DNA from: Tubulanus polymorphus
Lineage: Eukaryota; Nemertea; Palaeonemertea; Tubulaniformes; Tubulanidae
DNA: 64,000 nucleotides
NCBI RefSeq assembly: GCF_964204645.1
Contig: NC_134029.1
Span: 2,365,001 to 2,429,000, forward strand
Reading direction: 5' to 3'
The position numbers and the translations under genes were made by a program. The notes under the pieces were generated by a model. That model was not told the DNA's origin, ran no database searches, and was given only the letters and a program-made list of their open reading frames with translations. How positions within the stretch are numbered: position 1 is the stretch's first letter; every line of letters starts with the position of its first letter. Below are positions 13,091-26,723 of this stretch, in pieces.

Positions 13091-16000
13091 GCTAGATGTG
13101 GAATAAGGAGATGAGTTGGAGGTATTTTTTGATGTTCTAACGATTTACCAATAATTGCAGTTCCCCGCTCTTATTTCCAGATAGACCGATTTTTCAGTAT
13201 TGAAATGACGCACACAAAGAGCTTTCTGCGATTCTTCAACAGTTTTAAAAACGCCAAATCAATTCTCTTACCGAACGTGCGAGATTGAAAACCTGAATAC
13301 CTCATCTTGTCATCCGTCAATATTATCAATACGAATCGACTTTCACTTGCCTATCGCACTTTGCTTTTGACTTTCCTTTTCGTCTTCTAACTTGGAAAGG
13401 AATTAGTTAAAAACAACTCATCAGATCCGAAATCAGTGATATTATCTTTTTCTTCAACTTTCTGACTAGGATAAGGTGTGCCCGGTGCACTGCTCTGCTC
13501 TACGATTCTCTACGATCCTATGTACCCAACCACCCCGAGTCATACGCTGACACTAAAGTTCTCAATGTGAAGATAAAAGATTTATTTTGGAGTGTGGTTT
13601 ATGCGAAAGAAACAGATTTTCTGAATTTGTGGATACTCAGTTCTAATCCGTAGTCTAATCCTTCTGAAGGGTTTCAACCATTTTCCAACGCGCTGTTGTG
13701 ACACGTTCAGTTTTCTAATGACCCAGGGTTGGTTGTACACGACACCACACAACACCCACTACTACCAACGATTTTCAGGCCTCATAAGAACCGCATCAAT
13801 AATTAATAACGTAGCGTTTTGAACGAGTGTCTCGCATCGGGTTTTGTTGATTGCACTTCACACCGTTATTATTGCCAGTAAAATCAATATAGGGTTAGAG
13901 CATTAACGCAATCGTCATCCGCAGAAAACGTATACACAGGAAAAAATTGTCACAAACCAATTACGTGTACGGTAACGTGAAGTGTTCGAGGTAGCAACTC
14001 TGTGTTCCCGAGGTGTGCGCAATTAGTGTTCACAGTCTTTCTCTAAATATCCAGCGATAATAATCATGACTAAGATACTACGCATTTAGTAAAAACTTGT
14101 AGCTACATTTCAAACGATTAATTATGCAAAGATATACAGTTATTTATGTTGTTGTTATTATTATCGCAAGGCATAATTCATGTACGAACGTTATATAGTA
14201 GTTTTTGCGCGTATAATATTTCAAAAGACGTTCGTTCGGAATGATGGATGTTTCTTGTTGCATTCTCCCCTACAGCCGGTAGTTTTGATGCCAAGTCGCT
14301 GTAAACGAAACATTGTTCGAGTATTGGCGAAAAAACTTCAGGATTCATCGTCAACGCCAACAGCAAACATCGAAAATGAATAGAATGAAGAAAAAAACGT
14401 AGATACAAAAGCTGTACTTCGCCAGCTTCGTGTTGAGTGTGCACATTATTTTAGCAGCACACGTGGCATCTCTAGAACCGACACAAATAACTCGTTCGTT
14501 CGTAATGAATTAATTGTTGGTCGTGCTGTTGTTCTCTTCATCGGCAATTTACGATTCGCGTTGCACTGAACAAATTTCGAATAAGCCTAATGAAAACAAA
14601 TGATGATGTATTGTCTTTTAGTCTCGGTGATTTACTTTCATTACGACGCACACGCCCGACAATCGGAGCCACCCTACCACAGACTGCCACGGCCATTGTG
14701 TCTATCAATGTCTTAAACGTCATTAAATATAATCCGTGTGCGAGCGTAAACAGCATTAGAGCAAGAGCTTACCGTCACTAATCTATATATCAAATCAGAC
14801 CCACACCCAACATGTCTACAGCTGTATCCATATACTTTGTCGAGTGTCAATTTTCTGAGCTTAGCGAAAGAAAGCCTCGACAAACTAATATAAGATTATT
14901 GAGAAATTAAGATAGTAGATAAGTTAATAATTCAGAAGAAATTGTTGATGGTTGCACATTGAAGTAATTGTTGGACCAACATCACATGTATATCACCAAC
15001 CATTTCACCACTTGTCGCTCGTATCAGTATTTTACCCGAATCGTGAAAAAAATCTAATTTTGCAGCGAATTCTTCGAAAGGTTGCCGCCAGTCTTGTTTT
15101 TTGAACGAAAGAAATAATTCATGTTTTCGTTCTTTTTTTCAAATCGTAACATCGATTTCGATTTGTTTTCCAATACCTGTAGGCGTTCGGTCTTCAATCG
15201 TATAAACATGTGCCACTGACGTCTGAAGAAATTGATCTACGTTATTTCATAGTTGGCGCCGTGTTTTACCTGTCACCCGATTCTTAATAGGAGCAACGCG
15301 TATCTAATGTCATGAATAACTGATCGGTGGTTTTTCGTCGTGTTTCGCTGCTCAAGAAAAACCGCTATATATGGCGCTAATTTTTGACGCGCCGTACCGA
15401 ACTGGAAATACAAGTAGCCAACCGCTTAAATAATAAATCATGAAATCCATAGCGCTGGGGTGTACATGTAAAAACTCTCTTTAGGCTATCATATTTTGTG
15501 CGATAAGCTACCTACTAAACATCCAATACTGCATCAAATATTTATACTTTGGTCAGGTTGATATTGTGAAAAGTTTTGTTACCGATGTTTTTCTGTGTAG
15601 AGGATGGTTTCGTATTGAGAAAAACTCTAATTTACAATGAACGCATTAAGTTACTTTCCGCGGTAAAGTAATTTATAGATATTATTGAAAAGGACGGTTT
15701 TTCTTACCGAGACGATGAAGATTTCGACAAACTATATTTTTGTGAAGAATAGAACATATGTTTCTTCGTTGAGGCCCTTGGGGAGAGTTTCTACCAATTT
15801 CCACAATAACTGGCCATCTCAAGGGAACAGAATTTCTCAATAATGTTCGGGAAAATGTATATACAGTCCATACTAAGATCGCATTTCATTTCGAAGGCTA
15901 TTGCTAAGATGATCTGGCCTCATATCCAAATAATTTATGAAAGTTCTCGTCTTTTTCGTCCTTTCGAACACATTTATACATATATATATACATGAAACTT

Positions 16001-17071
16001 TTGCAAGAAATGGATTTCAAATATTTCGAATAAATCGATAGCAGGAACAGTGTTGAATTTCTCTGCGTGTCAAAATACAATATTTTCCATTCATTTTCAA
16101 GAATTAATTTCTACAACGTAATTTTCTGCGTAGCAAACATAAGTCAGATTATCTTTCTCAAGGCCTAAGGCTGACCACATGTCTGTGATGGTGCGCGAAA
16201 GGCCTAATCTCTGTCGAGAACTGTCGCAAAGACCTGCGCAGCTCTTAATCCGTTTGGCAAAGTCTCCAACGCATATCATCGAATAGTGGATGAACGGTCA
16301 GTTTTTTTTATCCATACAATCGTGATGACTGTGATAACACTTGAGAGTGTGTACGCGGGACACGGGAACATTTCTATAATGCTATTATAAGATCAGTAAA
16401 GGTTTGGTTGTCGTTTGAGAATTGAGCGGCTGTGTTATGTTGAACCGGTGAGTAATAAATAGATGGTCGCTCCTCAGTTCCACCGCGTCGTTTGGTGATG
16501 ACATAAAAGCCAATAAAACGTCGTTTGTAAGTCTTAATTTTCAACTTTGTTGATTGTCGTCACGTTCTACGCGCGTTTAACACTAACCTCTTATTAACAT
16601 ACCTGCGTCTGGATCGAGAATTCAGACAAACAGCAATGATAGAAATTACCTCCATTACGCCCATTGTCTTGTTTGATCTCTAAGTAAGAATCTAAGATAA
16701 AGCTGAATGAAATGAATGTTTGGTTTTCTGTAAACAGGTTTAATGTAGTGTGTGTCCTGAAACTAGTTGTAGTATATCTCAGTACTATCGAGGTTACCGT
16801 CCGTTAATACATCACGTTCTCCAGAAATACACAATTTCCGCTTTTCTTTTTAAACTCGTCGGAATAAATGTACTGTATATAATATTGCACAGAAAAATAA
16901 ACTAACAACGAACACGAAACCAATCAATGTCGTTGCTCTTGCTGGTCTTTTATGTAATCGAAATAAAAATATTTCTATACGCGTGCGCCGCAGATGACGT
17001 ATTGTTTTCAGATATATTCGTCTTCGTGTATTCGAGTATGTGTAGGTGTCGTGTTCCTGCGTGTGGTCCAC
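13091..17071. other. No gene seen
   Basis: No convincing exon, RNA gene or element. Overlapping frames on both strands at 14538-14781 are open because stops are few locally, not because of a recognisable protein. Confidence 0.55.
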
Positions 17072-17139
17072 GGGAACCTGTATCCCCGGGAGAGGGGAAC
17101 CTGTATCGCCGGGAGAGGGGAACGTGTTATCCCCGAGAG
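17072..17139. repeat. Three-unit 23-bp tandem repeat
   Basis: GGGAACCTGTATCCCCGGGA begins the first unit (17072-17094). The second (17095-17117) differs at one base, and the third (17118-17139) is degenerate. It lies in a locally GC-rich stretch. Confidence 0.8.
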
Positions 17140-17435
17140 AACTTGGGGATCGTGGTCGGACACAGGGATGACTCCGATCGCACGGATGGTGCGCGACAGA
17201 ACGAGCTGATATTCGGCTACAGAAGACCGCTGCGAATATAAATCGTAAAATAAAGGACAAATTAATTCAATAGAGAATTGATACTAGACACTGTAGAGGT
17301 AGATTTCTTTTGAAATAATCGAATGCGCGCCGAAATATCGGGTCTTCTTTCATTGCTGTAATAAGAGGCCTCTATCAGGTAATCTCAGTGCTTATTCCCG
17401 AAGTAATGTCGCATATATTAACAGCGCTGTCTTCG

Positions 17436-17642
17436 GTATCCTCGCTCTCGCCCTCACACTCACACCCTCCTCCCTTCTCCCTCACAACCTCCTCCCTCCT
17501 CCCTACCTCCATTCCTCCCTCCTTCCTTCTCCCTCTTCCCTCCTCCCTCCTCGCTCTCGCCCTCACACCCTCCTCCCTCACACCCTCCTCCCTCACACCC
17601 TCCTCCCTCACACCCTCCTCCCTACCTCCATACCTCCCTCTC
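17436..17642. repeat. C-rich pyrimidine minisatellite
   Basis: CT-rich DNA contains four tandem CACCCTCCTCCCTCA units (17566-17623, last one partial) and a second-order duplication of TCGCTCTCGCCCTCACAC at about 17441 and 17551. The Ser-Pro frames on + and the Arg-Glu-Gly frames on - are artefacts of it. Confidence 0.9.
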
Positions 17643-18917
17643 AGAAATAGAGCTCTGATGACAAATAAAGCTTTTATATGATAAGAACAAGTATAATGCT
17701 GTTTGCGATTCGGGTATAAACTCATTTGTATGCTACATATCTGAGGGGATTTCCGCTACTAATGGACAGCTAATGGTGAATCGTTTCATTCATATGACAC
17801 CTCGGGTACCGGGCATTTATTCTTTTCTTCGACTTCGTATCATCGGCCCCGAGAGTCTCGACGTGTTGACAGAAAACGCAGATCTGGTTGACGCAATGCT
17901 CGCTGTGGAGTCTGACTCCTCGCGCGCATCCACGATAAACATATGTATACGATGCGTTGTTTTACATCGACGAGTTGAGCACTTTTAGTAGCTATTTTGA
18001 TAAGACTTTATACGACACTTTCCCATCGGAGAGAGATACGAGAATAGAAAAGCTGTCTTTCGAAGGGAAAAAAGCACCTTGTCTGTTACACATTGCGATC
18101 GCAGACGCTTAGATGTTTTGTCTACGTTTTTCAATCAATATAATGAAATAGTATATTGCTTTTACACTTTTGGGTAAGGTTAACTGATGTGGATGCGTGT
18201 TTAGTATATAGGCTGTAGGGTGGAATTTAAACGGCTTATACAGACTACATAAATGATTCAGTAGATTGTCCCAAGGCTGAAGAAAATCGAATAGTATAGT
18301 TACGCAACGCTTAAAATATCCATCTACAACGTTATTTACAATCGTTAATTGAGTTTATTGAAGTTTAACGACTTCCCATCGGTCAGGGGCAGCTCCGGGG
18401 TAAGGAAACAGTGGGAGCTCGTAGCGATGTGTATAATATGACATCATCTTCGAACAAAAGCCGAACGCGTGTAATCGAATAACTGGATTAGGTCATTTTA
18501 ATTCTAGGTTTTCTGCAGATGTCGTTGGTGTGTGAGAAAATTGAGGAAGTTATATACGGCGTGAAATGAACGAATTATTCGTGTTGATAATGGAGTTTCA
18601 CGTGTTCAAACTTTAATTGTTTAGAATTCAATTCGATGCTCATTTCTATCAGACACAATGAACAATAGTATTACAACTATCACACACATCGAACGTGATT
18701 TTGATACAATTGTATTTTTACGATTACGTATATAAGACTACTAATTTGTCTGGTCAGAGAGGTGGGAATTGTAGCCCGTGTCTTCCCCTCTCAGTTAGTT
18801 GTTACATACATTATCGGCTATTAACCCGAGGAGGGAACCACACACTCCTTTAGAGGAACAAAAAATAATAGTTTTTGATAATTAAGAAAACATGAAATGG
18901 AATGATACGATGAAAAA
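17643..18917. other. No gene seen
   Basis: AT-rich spacer between the C-rich minisatellite and the retrocopy insertion; the 71-codon frame at 17773-17988 has no recognisable motif. Confidence 0.55.
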
Positions 18918-18930
18918 CGACGTGATGTTA

Positions 18931-18961
<31 letters not shown>

Positions 18962-19088
18962 CTTAAAATAGGGATTGTCCCTGTTGTTTATTTGGTTTGT
19001 AAATTTCGTTAGATTTTTTGATTGAGTGTCCCTTACAGACCCACCACACCTGCCGGGAGCGAAACAGGGGGTTCGACGTGATGTTATT
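18918..19088 (-). mobile_element. Young retroposed transcript end with poly(A) and 15-bp target-site duplication
   Basis: CGACGTGATGTTATT occurs exactly at 18918-18932 and 19074-19088. Between them is a 141-bp insert that, read on the minus strand, begins AACCCCCTGTTTCGCTCC, has AATAAA roughly 30 nt before its end, contains the small stem GGGACAATCCC, and ends in an uninterrupted A run (T at 18931-18958 on +). This is the signature of target-primed retroposition by LINE machinery, and the intact repeat and pure tail suggest a recent event. The source transcript is not recognised; the insert could be a 3'UTR fragment (processed pseudogene) or an unclassified SINE. Confidence 0.85.
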
Positions 19089-22000
19089 AGATAGATTTGA
19101 ATCGAATGAAAGAAACAGTAAAAGAGCTATGTGATATTCATGCTGATTGTCGGTAGTCATTTTACGGTGGTCAAACAAGGTTTTTTTTGTAAGAGTTGTG
19201 TTTTTAACGATTGCTCGTTACGGACATTAAGCACGGTTTACCAGCAGGACGATTGTTCATCTATCGCTCGAAGGCACATCAGCCGCGCTCACGTACTATC
19301 CTCTTGCATCATTGCCCGAGTCTTGAGTACCCTATTTATTCCGCTAATTCCGTCTTGATTCGGGTACTTGTGGCTAATATGGGTTCGCAGTTACCTGCGC
19401 AGAATCACAATTACACTGAAATCCAGGTAATGCCCACTATACGGAGGTAGTTACGGACATCATCTTATGTTAGTTATCAGGCTAATAAACTAGTTTCTAT
19501 GTGGTAGCCGGATCTACTACATTTTGCTGGGTAGTAACAAGATGACCACGGAGTTTTCTTACAATCATTAGTAATACATATTGATGGATCAAATGTTAGG
19601 GGATTATCAAAGTCCGATATATTGTATTTCTACCTGATACGAAAAACGTCCATAATGTCGTCACTCACTAAGGCATTGAAGAATGGATTTTTAAGCCTTA
19701 CTGATGATGAACCTCATGTTTCTGCGAAGGCCATTCGTTAGGATCAATTATATTTTCTGTATTGATCTTGAACGGCGCAAAAAGCATTCCTATTAATGGA
19801 ATACAGATATATTTCTGCGCTTTTATCGAAGAATTAGCATCGGTTGAAGCATTCAGAAGCGAGATATCTCCATTCTTTATCTGCGTCGTATTTTGTGCCG
19901 GGGGCTTCGCTTTCGTTAGTTATTAACAATATATCTGCTAATCTGATGGCTGGTTTTACTGTAGTTTTTATATCTACACCAGCTGGTCCCTAATCACGTA
20001 TTATTAACGATATGCTTTGCGAACACGGTCTCTATTAAATCCCTTACAGAAAAGTAAATTCATTTTGACGGGCTTTCTAGCGTTTTAGCTAATGAGAAGG
20101 AACGGTAGCTCGGGGCTAACTTTACACACACGTTCAACACACAATCGCAGTACTGACGAAGTTGGCGATGTTATGGTATTGACGACCTATAATCATGTGT
20201 ATGAAATTACTTAGATTTATGTAATCACTGCCGGTAATCAAAACTTATTCAGTACAATAAGCAAACAACGCATTGATTACAATTTGTTTCTATGGGGCAG
20301 AGAGAAAGTTTGCTAGATATGTTTAGATATGCCCATTTCAATAGACGGCGAAATGAATGAGAAAATGTGATGATGAAATATGTGTTATTTATTTGACCAT
20401 TTGAATATGTGCATCAATAGACTGTGTCTGTATTATAAATCACACCAAATATATACATTACAAGACATGCATTGCAATTTTGTCTTAAAGCGAGAAAACG
20501 AAAATAGCTGACCAAAAGAGCACCTTTCTCTGGTTGGCGCAACAGTCTAGGCTATGCGTTAAAATGGATTCAATATGAATAAATGAAACTGAATTGAATT
20601 GATCCTCCCTGGTGAAATCGATGAATGCATTTAATACTTTGGTGAATTAATCGTGAAAATCTGAGTCCAAATATCCGCGAGCAACCCCCAGGCATAGGCG
20701 ATTAAATACGTAGAACTCAACTACGAAATTTACTTTACTGGTTGCGCTCAAGGTTAATATTGTTAGCACCACATGTAAACATAGGAAAAGCAAACACGAG
20801 GAGTATCAATAACAGTTTAAAGCCATTAACTTCGTTATAATTACCAATAATCAGAATTCCTATATATTTAATCGTATTTAATTGACCTGTTTGACACATT
20901 TTTGCGTCGAAATAAATTGATTGTGCTGTTTTTTCTAGATTGAGTGTCACGAATGATGTCGACAATGCTACTGCGGTAGTCGTGTCAATAGCGGCCTTCA
21001 TTTCTAGAACACCGGGGTATGTTAACACTACATCGCGTAATGGCTATAATTAATCTATTGGCGAACTACTACTGGTCGTGGTGCGCAGTGATTTGTAAAA
21101 ACCAGTCGAGACCTACTCGAACAAATATAATTAATGATGGTTACAAACAGTAGGACTTCATCATCAATTACAGAGCAAACTCCCCTGATTACTAATAGTC
21201 CACTGTGATCGTCTATACAGGTACATTGTAATTATGATCTAAGACATTATAAAGGACTGGTAGAGTAGGGTTTCCTATATGACACCTGGTTCAAATAGAT
21301 GCTAGTCGCGAACCACGATAACAACGTGTTTATACCCTCGACACACTTGAGTGTGCTGCCGAACGCAGGGGTTCGTTTTGCGATACTTTGAAGAAATAAT
21401 TTGACACCTGGGCCACAACCGGCGAGACAGTCAAGTAGACAATAATGGTGCCGGCACAATGACCCCCGACGTCTTGTGTTTTCTGTGATCGAAACAAAGG
21501 AAACTTGTTCGCAGATAGTTTACATAAATAACCTTGATACACACTTGAAGCGTGGAGCTTAATTACTAATAACAATCATCACAGGGTTCTCTCCCTGGGA
21601 TTCCCTGTTCGATGTCTCATTCACAATATGTTTAAAGATATGGACTCTTGAGTCGATGGTTAAACCCCTTGTGATGATATCTCGATGGTCAAAACTAGAA
21701 ATCATGTACGTATTTCTCTCGGCGATTTTCTAACGCAGTCGTATTTTCAAAGTAGAAATATTCTTAAAATTCGATCGCTATTCAGTTATATCTAACTAAT
21801 GGACACTTTATGCTTGTCTATATCTCCCTCGAAGGAGTCTAATCTATCTGTATCTGCGCGTTGTAATACAGAGTAATATGAACACTGCTATTAGTCTTCA
21901 ATGATCCTAAATGTCATTTAATATTTATTTAATCATACTCCTCCAGTTGTTAATGTGTCTCTGTCATTAGGGATTTAATACAGATGCAAATCATATTTAT

Positions 22001-22950
22001 TCATATATATCACACATGACGCCCTACTGGTGTCTGTGCGAGGTACTGGCCATGAGCCAATTAACATGACACCTTTATCAGAGAACGAACATTTTCCCTT
22101 TACCAAATATGCTTGATGGATCTGGAGAAACTGATGATGTGATTGTCCGATATCTATCGTATTCGCTTAATTAGGCAGATGTTTACCTATATCTACCACC
22201 AGGGGGTTTCTACCTTGAGGGATGTTTTTTCCCAGAAGGGCCATACCTCGTTATAAGATTACCAAGGAATATTTACTACTGTTGCGAATGACCACCGGTC
22301 AAAAGTATTGTAATCGTATTTTTTTCGGCGTTTTGACCGATGAATGTCGGTTCTCATGGCGCCCACTGCAAGACGAAGAATATCGAGGCACTTTATTTTT
22401 TTTTCTGAGTAACGCGCAATAATTTCCTATATTTCGGTTTAGCCAGGTGCATATACAGTAATTAACGACTAAAGAGCTTTCGCGTACGTGGACGCGTGTA
22501 TAAGCCGTCGATATCTGAGTCCACCTGCAAATACTCTCCATATTCCTCGATCTATTGTCAGTTTATAAATAATAACGATGTATTATGATAAGCGCTGAGC
22601 GAATATTTCTCTAAATCGACAATTTCAAATGAAAACCCGAACTGTTGTCGTTGTCCTGTGGTTTGTTCGTATAATGTACGTCCTTTCATCTAGATATTGT
22701 CGCAAATATTTGAGAAGTATTTTTCAGATATTTAACTCTTTGAATTCATATCATAAGCAGATGGCGTTCTATTTCGCGCATAGAAACGTGGAACGTTTTA
22801 CATATACACGGATAACTTTCTGTAGCCAGTTCCACAGAATTCCGTCAAAATTTGGATCGATCGAAAATGAACTAGTAATCTGGACCTGATTCGATACTTC
22901 TCGGTTTGAATTTGACTATGAACTTATCTCAACTCAGTGTCGAATCTGAC
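19089..22950. other. No gene seen apart from a repeat tail
   Basis: Contains the LINE-like tail at 20505-20602. Other frames (20735-21028 -, 21247-21575 -, 22222-22541) lack domain features. Confidence 0.5.
20505..20602 (+). repeat. LINE-like 3' tail remnant
   Basis: ATGAATAAATGAAACTG followed by AATTGAATTGATCC resembles the ATTGA-repeat tails at 1.86 kb and 27.46 kb. It is a short relic with no recognisable coding part. Confidence 0.35.
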
Positions 22951-22990
22951 CAACACGTGGAACCGGGTTCTGGGTCGAGTTCCACAGTTG
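22951..22990. repeat. Inverted repeat GTGGAAC/GTTCCAC
   Basis: GTGGAAC at 22957-22963 faces GTTCCAC at 22979-22985. Similar GTGGAAC words with nearby GTTCATTTTCA-like text recur at about 47.1 kb and 55.2 kb, suggesting an old dispersed family. Confidence 0.4.
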
Positions 22991-24659
22991 TTGGCACATA
23001 GTTCATTTTCATGTTTTAACCTTCAAAATGAAACATCAACCGTGAACTAGAACGCGATGGTGGAATCGACGATACTCAGTTCAAAAACGAAATAATTCAA
23101 TTCAAAATCCTTGAAATTAGACTTGACTTCTCTGTATCTGAAGTGTCACTCTTACTAACTAACTCAAAACTGTGTCATTGGGTCCAGATATAAAATCCCC
23201 GAAGGCGAAACTGGATAAATGCATAAATTTGAAACTAAAGTCGGCCGTGATGACGAATATGAATTGAATCAGAAATATGTAAGAAGATCACTCACCACCG
23301 AGTTCGTACATATTTACAGGTTTTAATGCGTTTTAAGCCGCGCTAATTCATCCGCGCTAATTTCTAGTCGGCAGAAGATGGAGTTGCCTAAATCGAGTGG
23401 TTTTGGAGTCGTGAAATCGTTCAGGAATCCCTCAATGAGTCAGCTCGCTTTATGAACAAAGCTCCCCATATCGCGCTGTACAGTCATTCATATAACGCTT
23501 GTCCATTTCCAATTCAAAATCCTTACTTTCTCATCTTACAAATGGTCACTTTACTACAACGTATAAGACCTGAGATTTATGGATTAGCTGGTGACTGGTG
23601 GTACTATCTAAATACCTCGCATATTGCATCTCGATTTAAGTCATTGTCAACAACGGCAATAAAGCTCTCTCAAAATCAAGGAGCGTCAGTGTGGAGAAGA
23701 GAGGAGGAGAAACCTACCTCAATACATCAAGTCTCGAATCTATCAGGACCCTGGTCACTTATAAGCGCCACTTTCCCTAATACTGTTGTTTCTCCATTGA
23801 CCCGATGAAGCTACTCATTTATGTACTAGTATCGAAAGCTCGTGAAATTGACAAGTGAAATCCTATATCGGTACCTGTTCATCGGAACCCTTTTCATTTA
23901 TCTCTAAAACCTTTTGAATACCTGCAGGACGCCCATATATACCCAATATTAGTAAGCGCTGAGATGCCGTAAATCCAGTTTCAGTGTACACATCGTCCAT
24001 GATGTGTTTGCCTTAATTTTCGTTCGTCGAAACAAGAAGATGAACGAGCCTCTTATAGCGGTAGACGTTTGTTCAGCTGGTTTGAAATATTACGATGCAA
24101 AAAGTTGAGAACGAATATGATTCAATTTCCTTTCGAGTAAAATCGACAAAAACGGTGCACGCGCTGAAAGGTAATTCACCGCAAAATGGAGAACAGTGAA
24201 AACATCGGCGCGAGAAATAAAAACGATCGAATTCGAAACGGCTACATGAAAAAAGAGAATATCGTCAATGGCATTACCGTATGATTTCATATGATAGCTA
24301 TCTGGTGAAATATAAGACATCTATTTCCCGGCGTCAGGGGATGGATTAAAGACGTGTTTCTTTGACAATTACTAGGTAAAAACCTCGACTTGCACAGATA
24401 CAAAAAAAAAATGTTTTCGAAAGTGTCTGAATAAGTAAGAAAAACTCGGATAGAATTAAGAGTGAATGATGCTAAAAGGATTATCTACGCTTCGACAATT
24501 ACATAATCAGTTTTTGAAAATATTGAATCAGGTTAATGTGCATCTTAGTAGCATAATTTGCGCTTTGTTCTTCGGCGTTTAAGGTGTTAGTAATTCGATC
24601 GTGTTGTGTATAATGCTTTCACAATAAACGAAACGCGAAAAGAGAAATGTTTCTATAAT
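22991..24659. other. No gene seen apart from repeat copy E
   Basis: The 118-codon + frame at 23452-23808 runs into the repeat at 23800 and shows no family motif. Confidence 0.5.
23800..23856 (+). repeat. Hammerhead-like dispersed repeat, copy E (related to 10.6 kb copy)
   Basis: CCCGATGAAGCTACT (from 23801) and ACTAGTATCGAAAGCTCGT (23825-23843) bracket a stem GCTACT/AGTATC (5 of 6 pairs). The second word matches 10644-10662 at 18 of 19 positions. The order C(T/C)GATGA-stem-CGAAA is that of a hammerhead, but no closing outer stem is visible here. Confidence 0.45.
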
Positions 24660-25045
24660 ATCCGCGCACACATTTTGCTATTAAATGCCGGCGAGTTTAC
24701 CGAGCATGACCGATCTACGTGTTACTGATCGAAGAATCTTTTCTTCCGATGTAAAACTGCCTGTAGGCTGCGCTGCGGGAGATACAGTCAGAGAATCGAG
24801 TCGGCAGAGAAAGTTGAATCGGTAAAAGAACTTCTCGGCTCTGCGCCGATCAACCGCGCTAGCCAATCAGAATACGCGCTGAGTCACATGACTGTCGCAG
24901 TGAAAATTGAGCGCATGGAGGAGCTGGCATTGTCGCCGCGATCAATGTATGTTTCGGAGCTAGCTAAAGGCACGTGTGTCTCACTTGTCTCTTCTTGTCT
25001 ATCAGATTTTTACTGACGAGCGCGCGCGCACACGAACCAACTACT
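24660..25045. promoter_or_regulatory. CpG-dense candidate promoter or enhancer
   Basis: This block is visibly richer in CG steps than its flanks. It holds GCCAATCAGA (CCAAT box, about 24860), TGAGTCACATGAC (overlapping AP-1 and a near-palindromic E-box, about 24880), CACGTG (24972) and an alternating GCGCGCGCGCACAC run (about 25021). No open frame of note starts nearby, so the transcript it would serve is unknown. Confidence 0.35.
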
Positions 25046-26723
25046 TGCGTTTCATTTCATAAAAAAAGGACAGCAAATTAAGTCTGGAATATTTATGCGC
25101 ACAACATCTGTTGCTGGACGAGGTAATTTACTTCTGTTTATTATTAACTGTCATTAGATTTTATGTTATACATCAATCTCTATTCTGGTCCTAGTTAATG
25201 CACTGTCACGTATTATGGGTTATTTAGACTTTCTAATTTTAACCGGGGGCTTCTTATAATACTTTCCCATCTCTCAGTTACCCGGTGTACTTTCTAATAT
25301 CTCCCTGAAAATGTTCGTGGTTTCGTACAATTCTACGTAGTTCATTCCTGAGATCTATTACTGTTTCCATAGAACAACAAACAACCAAATGATAAATATA
25401 TAACGATGGCTAGTAGTGAGCCTGTAACGTGTCGTATGATAATTCTTTGATTATTACACATTTCGCTTTTGAAATGCTGAATTTGTAAATACTGAGTTCA
25501 AACCGTAACTTAATTTCTCAACAAGTTTTGAAAATATTTCCCTCGGCCATAGTTCGTTGTAACCCTTCATTTGCAAACTGAGTCAGAAAATTTCATTTGC
25601 ACTTTAAATAAATCCTACTCGTAAATGTTATCAAGTTTATATAAATACAAATACACAATTTCCAGGTCGGAAATTTCTGAGTTATTCGTGTACTTAGGCG
25701 GCCATTTTATTGTTTAAAGTTTCGAAATATTGTAGAGGACAATAATATTGTTTACTAGTACATGCCATTTGGGACCTGCACATGAATATCCATTTAAGGC
25801 AGCATTGAGAATACTTGTCATTAGCGAATATACCGCATTTTCCCATTTGATTTAATTCGAGTCTGACTCAGTCATACTTAGTTTTTATTTTTGTCTGAAT
25901 TAAAGTGATTTACATCTGAAATTCATAAAGAATCGCAACCGATTATAAATCATCTAAAAACCTACAAACGCCAGATTTAATACGATTTTTAATTGTCGGT
26001 TAATAATCCGACCCGGTAAACGAGGGGCACTTAATAGCCTAAAAATCATCTAAATTGTTAGTTTTACTCATTGGAAAGATATGAAAAATGCGTAAAAATA
26101 TCCTCAATGAAGATATCATAATCTGAAAAGTTCATGCATGGAATGAAACCAATAAGCTTTATATATTCCATAAATTCTATAGAATTTGGTATATTAGAAT
26201 GATGTAAAATTGAAAATTAAACTGAAAAAGAATAAACGTTCCGACGAAGATACGTCATAAAACTGATATTCAAACGTCAATAAACATTTATGATTCTGTG
26301 CGTTAATGAAAAACAACCAATCCATTGAGGAGAATATTATGAACAGCAAGTGTTGTTCATATATTTGGACGGTGGTTCTTTTCATTTGCCTTGGCTGAAT
26401 ACGCTGATAATGCCTCACATATGCGAGCCATTATATATTTTGAGAGAGGATATAATATAAGTAGATTGAAGCCGGTAAAAACCTTACTAATCCAGGGCTT
26501 TTCAGGCAGTTCAATATCTCTGGATGAAATCCGATAATTCAATACTTAACGCTAACTAAATAGTCTGGAGGTTCTTTATAGGCTATCAATCGGGTGCTAA
26601 TGGTTTTCACATGCAGCTCGCATTGTCCGTCATATGGAGCCCGATCACGTAAATGTCTGATTCCCAGCTGTTGAATCGTTAGGAGAAAAGAACGATTTCT
26701 ACCAGAACTAATTTAGCTATTAA
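25046..26723. other. No gene seen
   Basis: AT-rich, with only chance frames. An in-frame stop at 26721-26723 marks the visible upstream limit of the LINE reading frame. Confidence 0.55.

Noticed and set aside
17375-17725. Arg/Glu/Gly-rich minus frame and Ser/Pro-rich plus frame
   Set aside because: Both read through the C-rich minisatellite.
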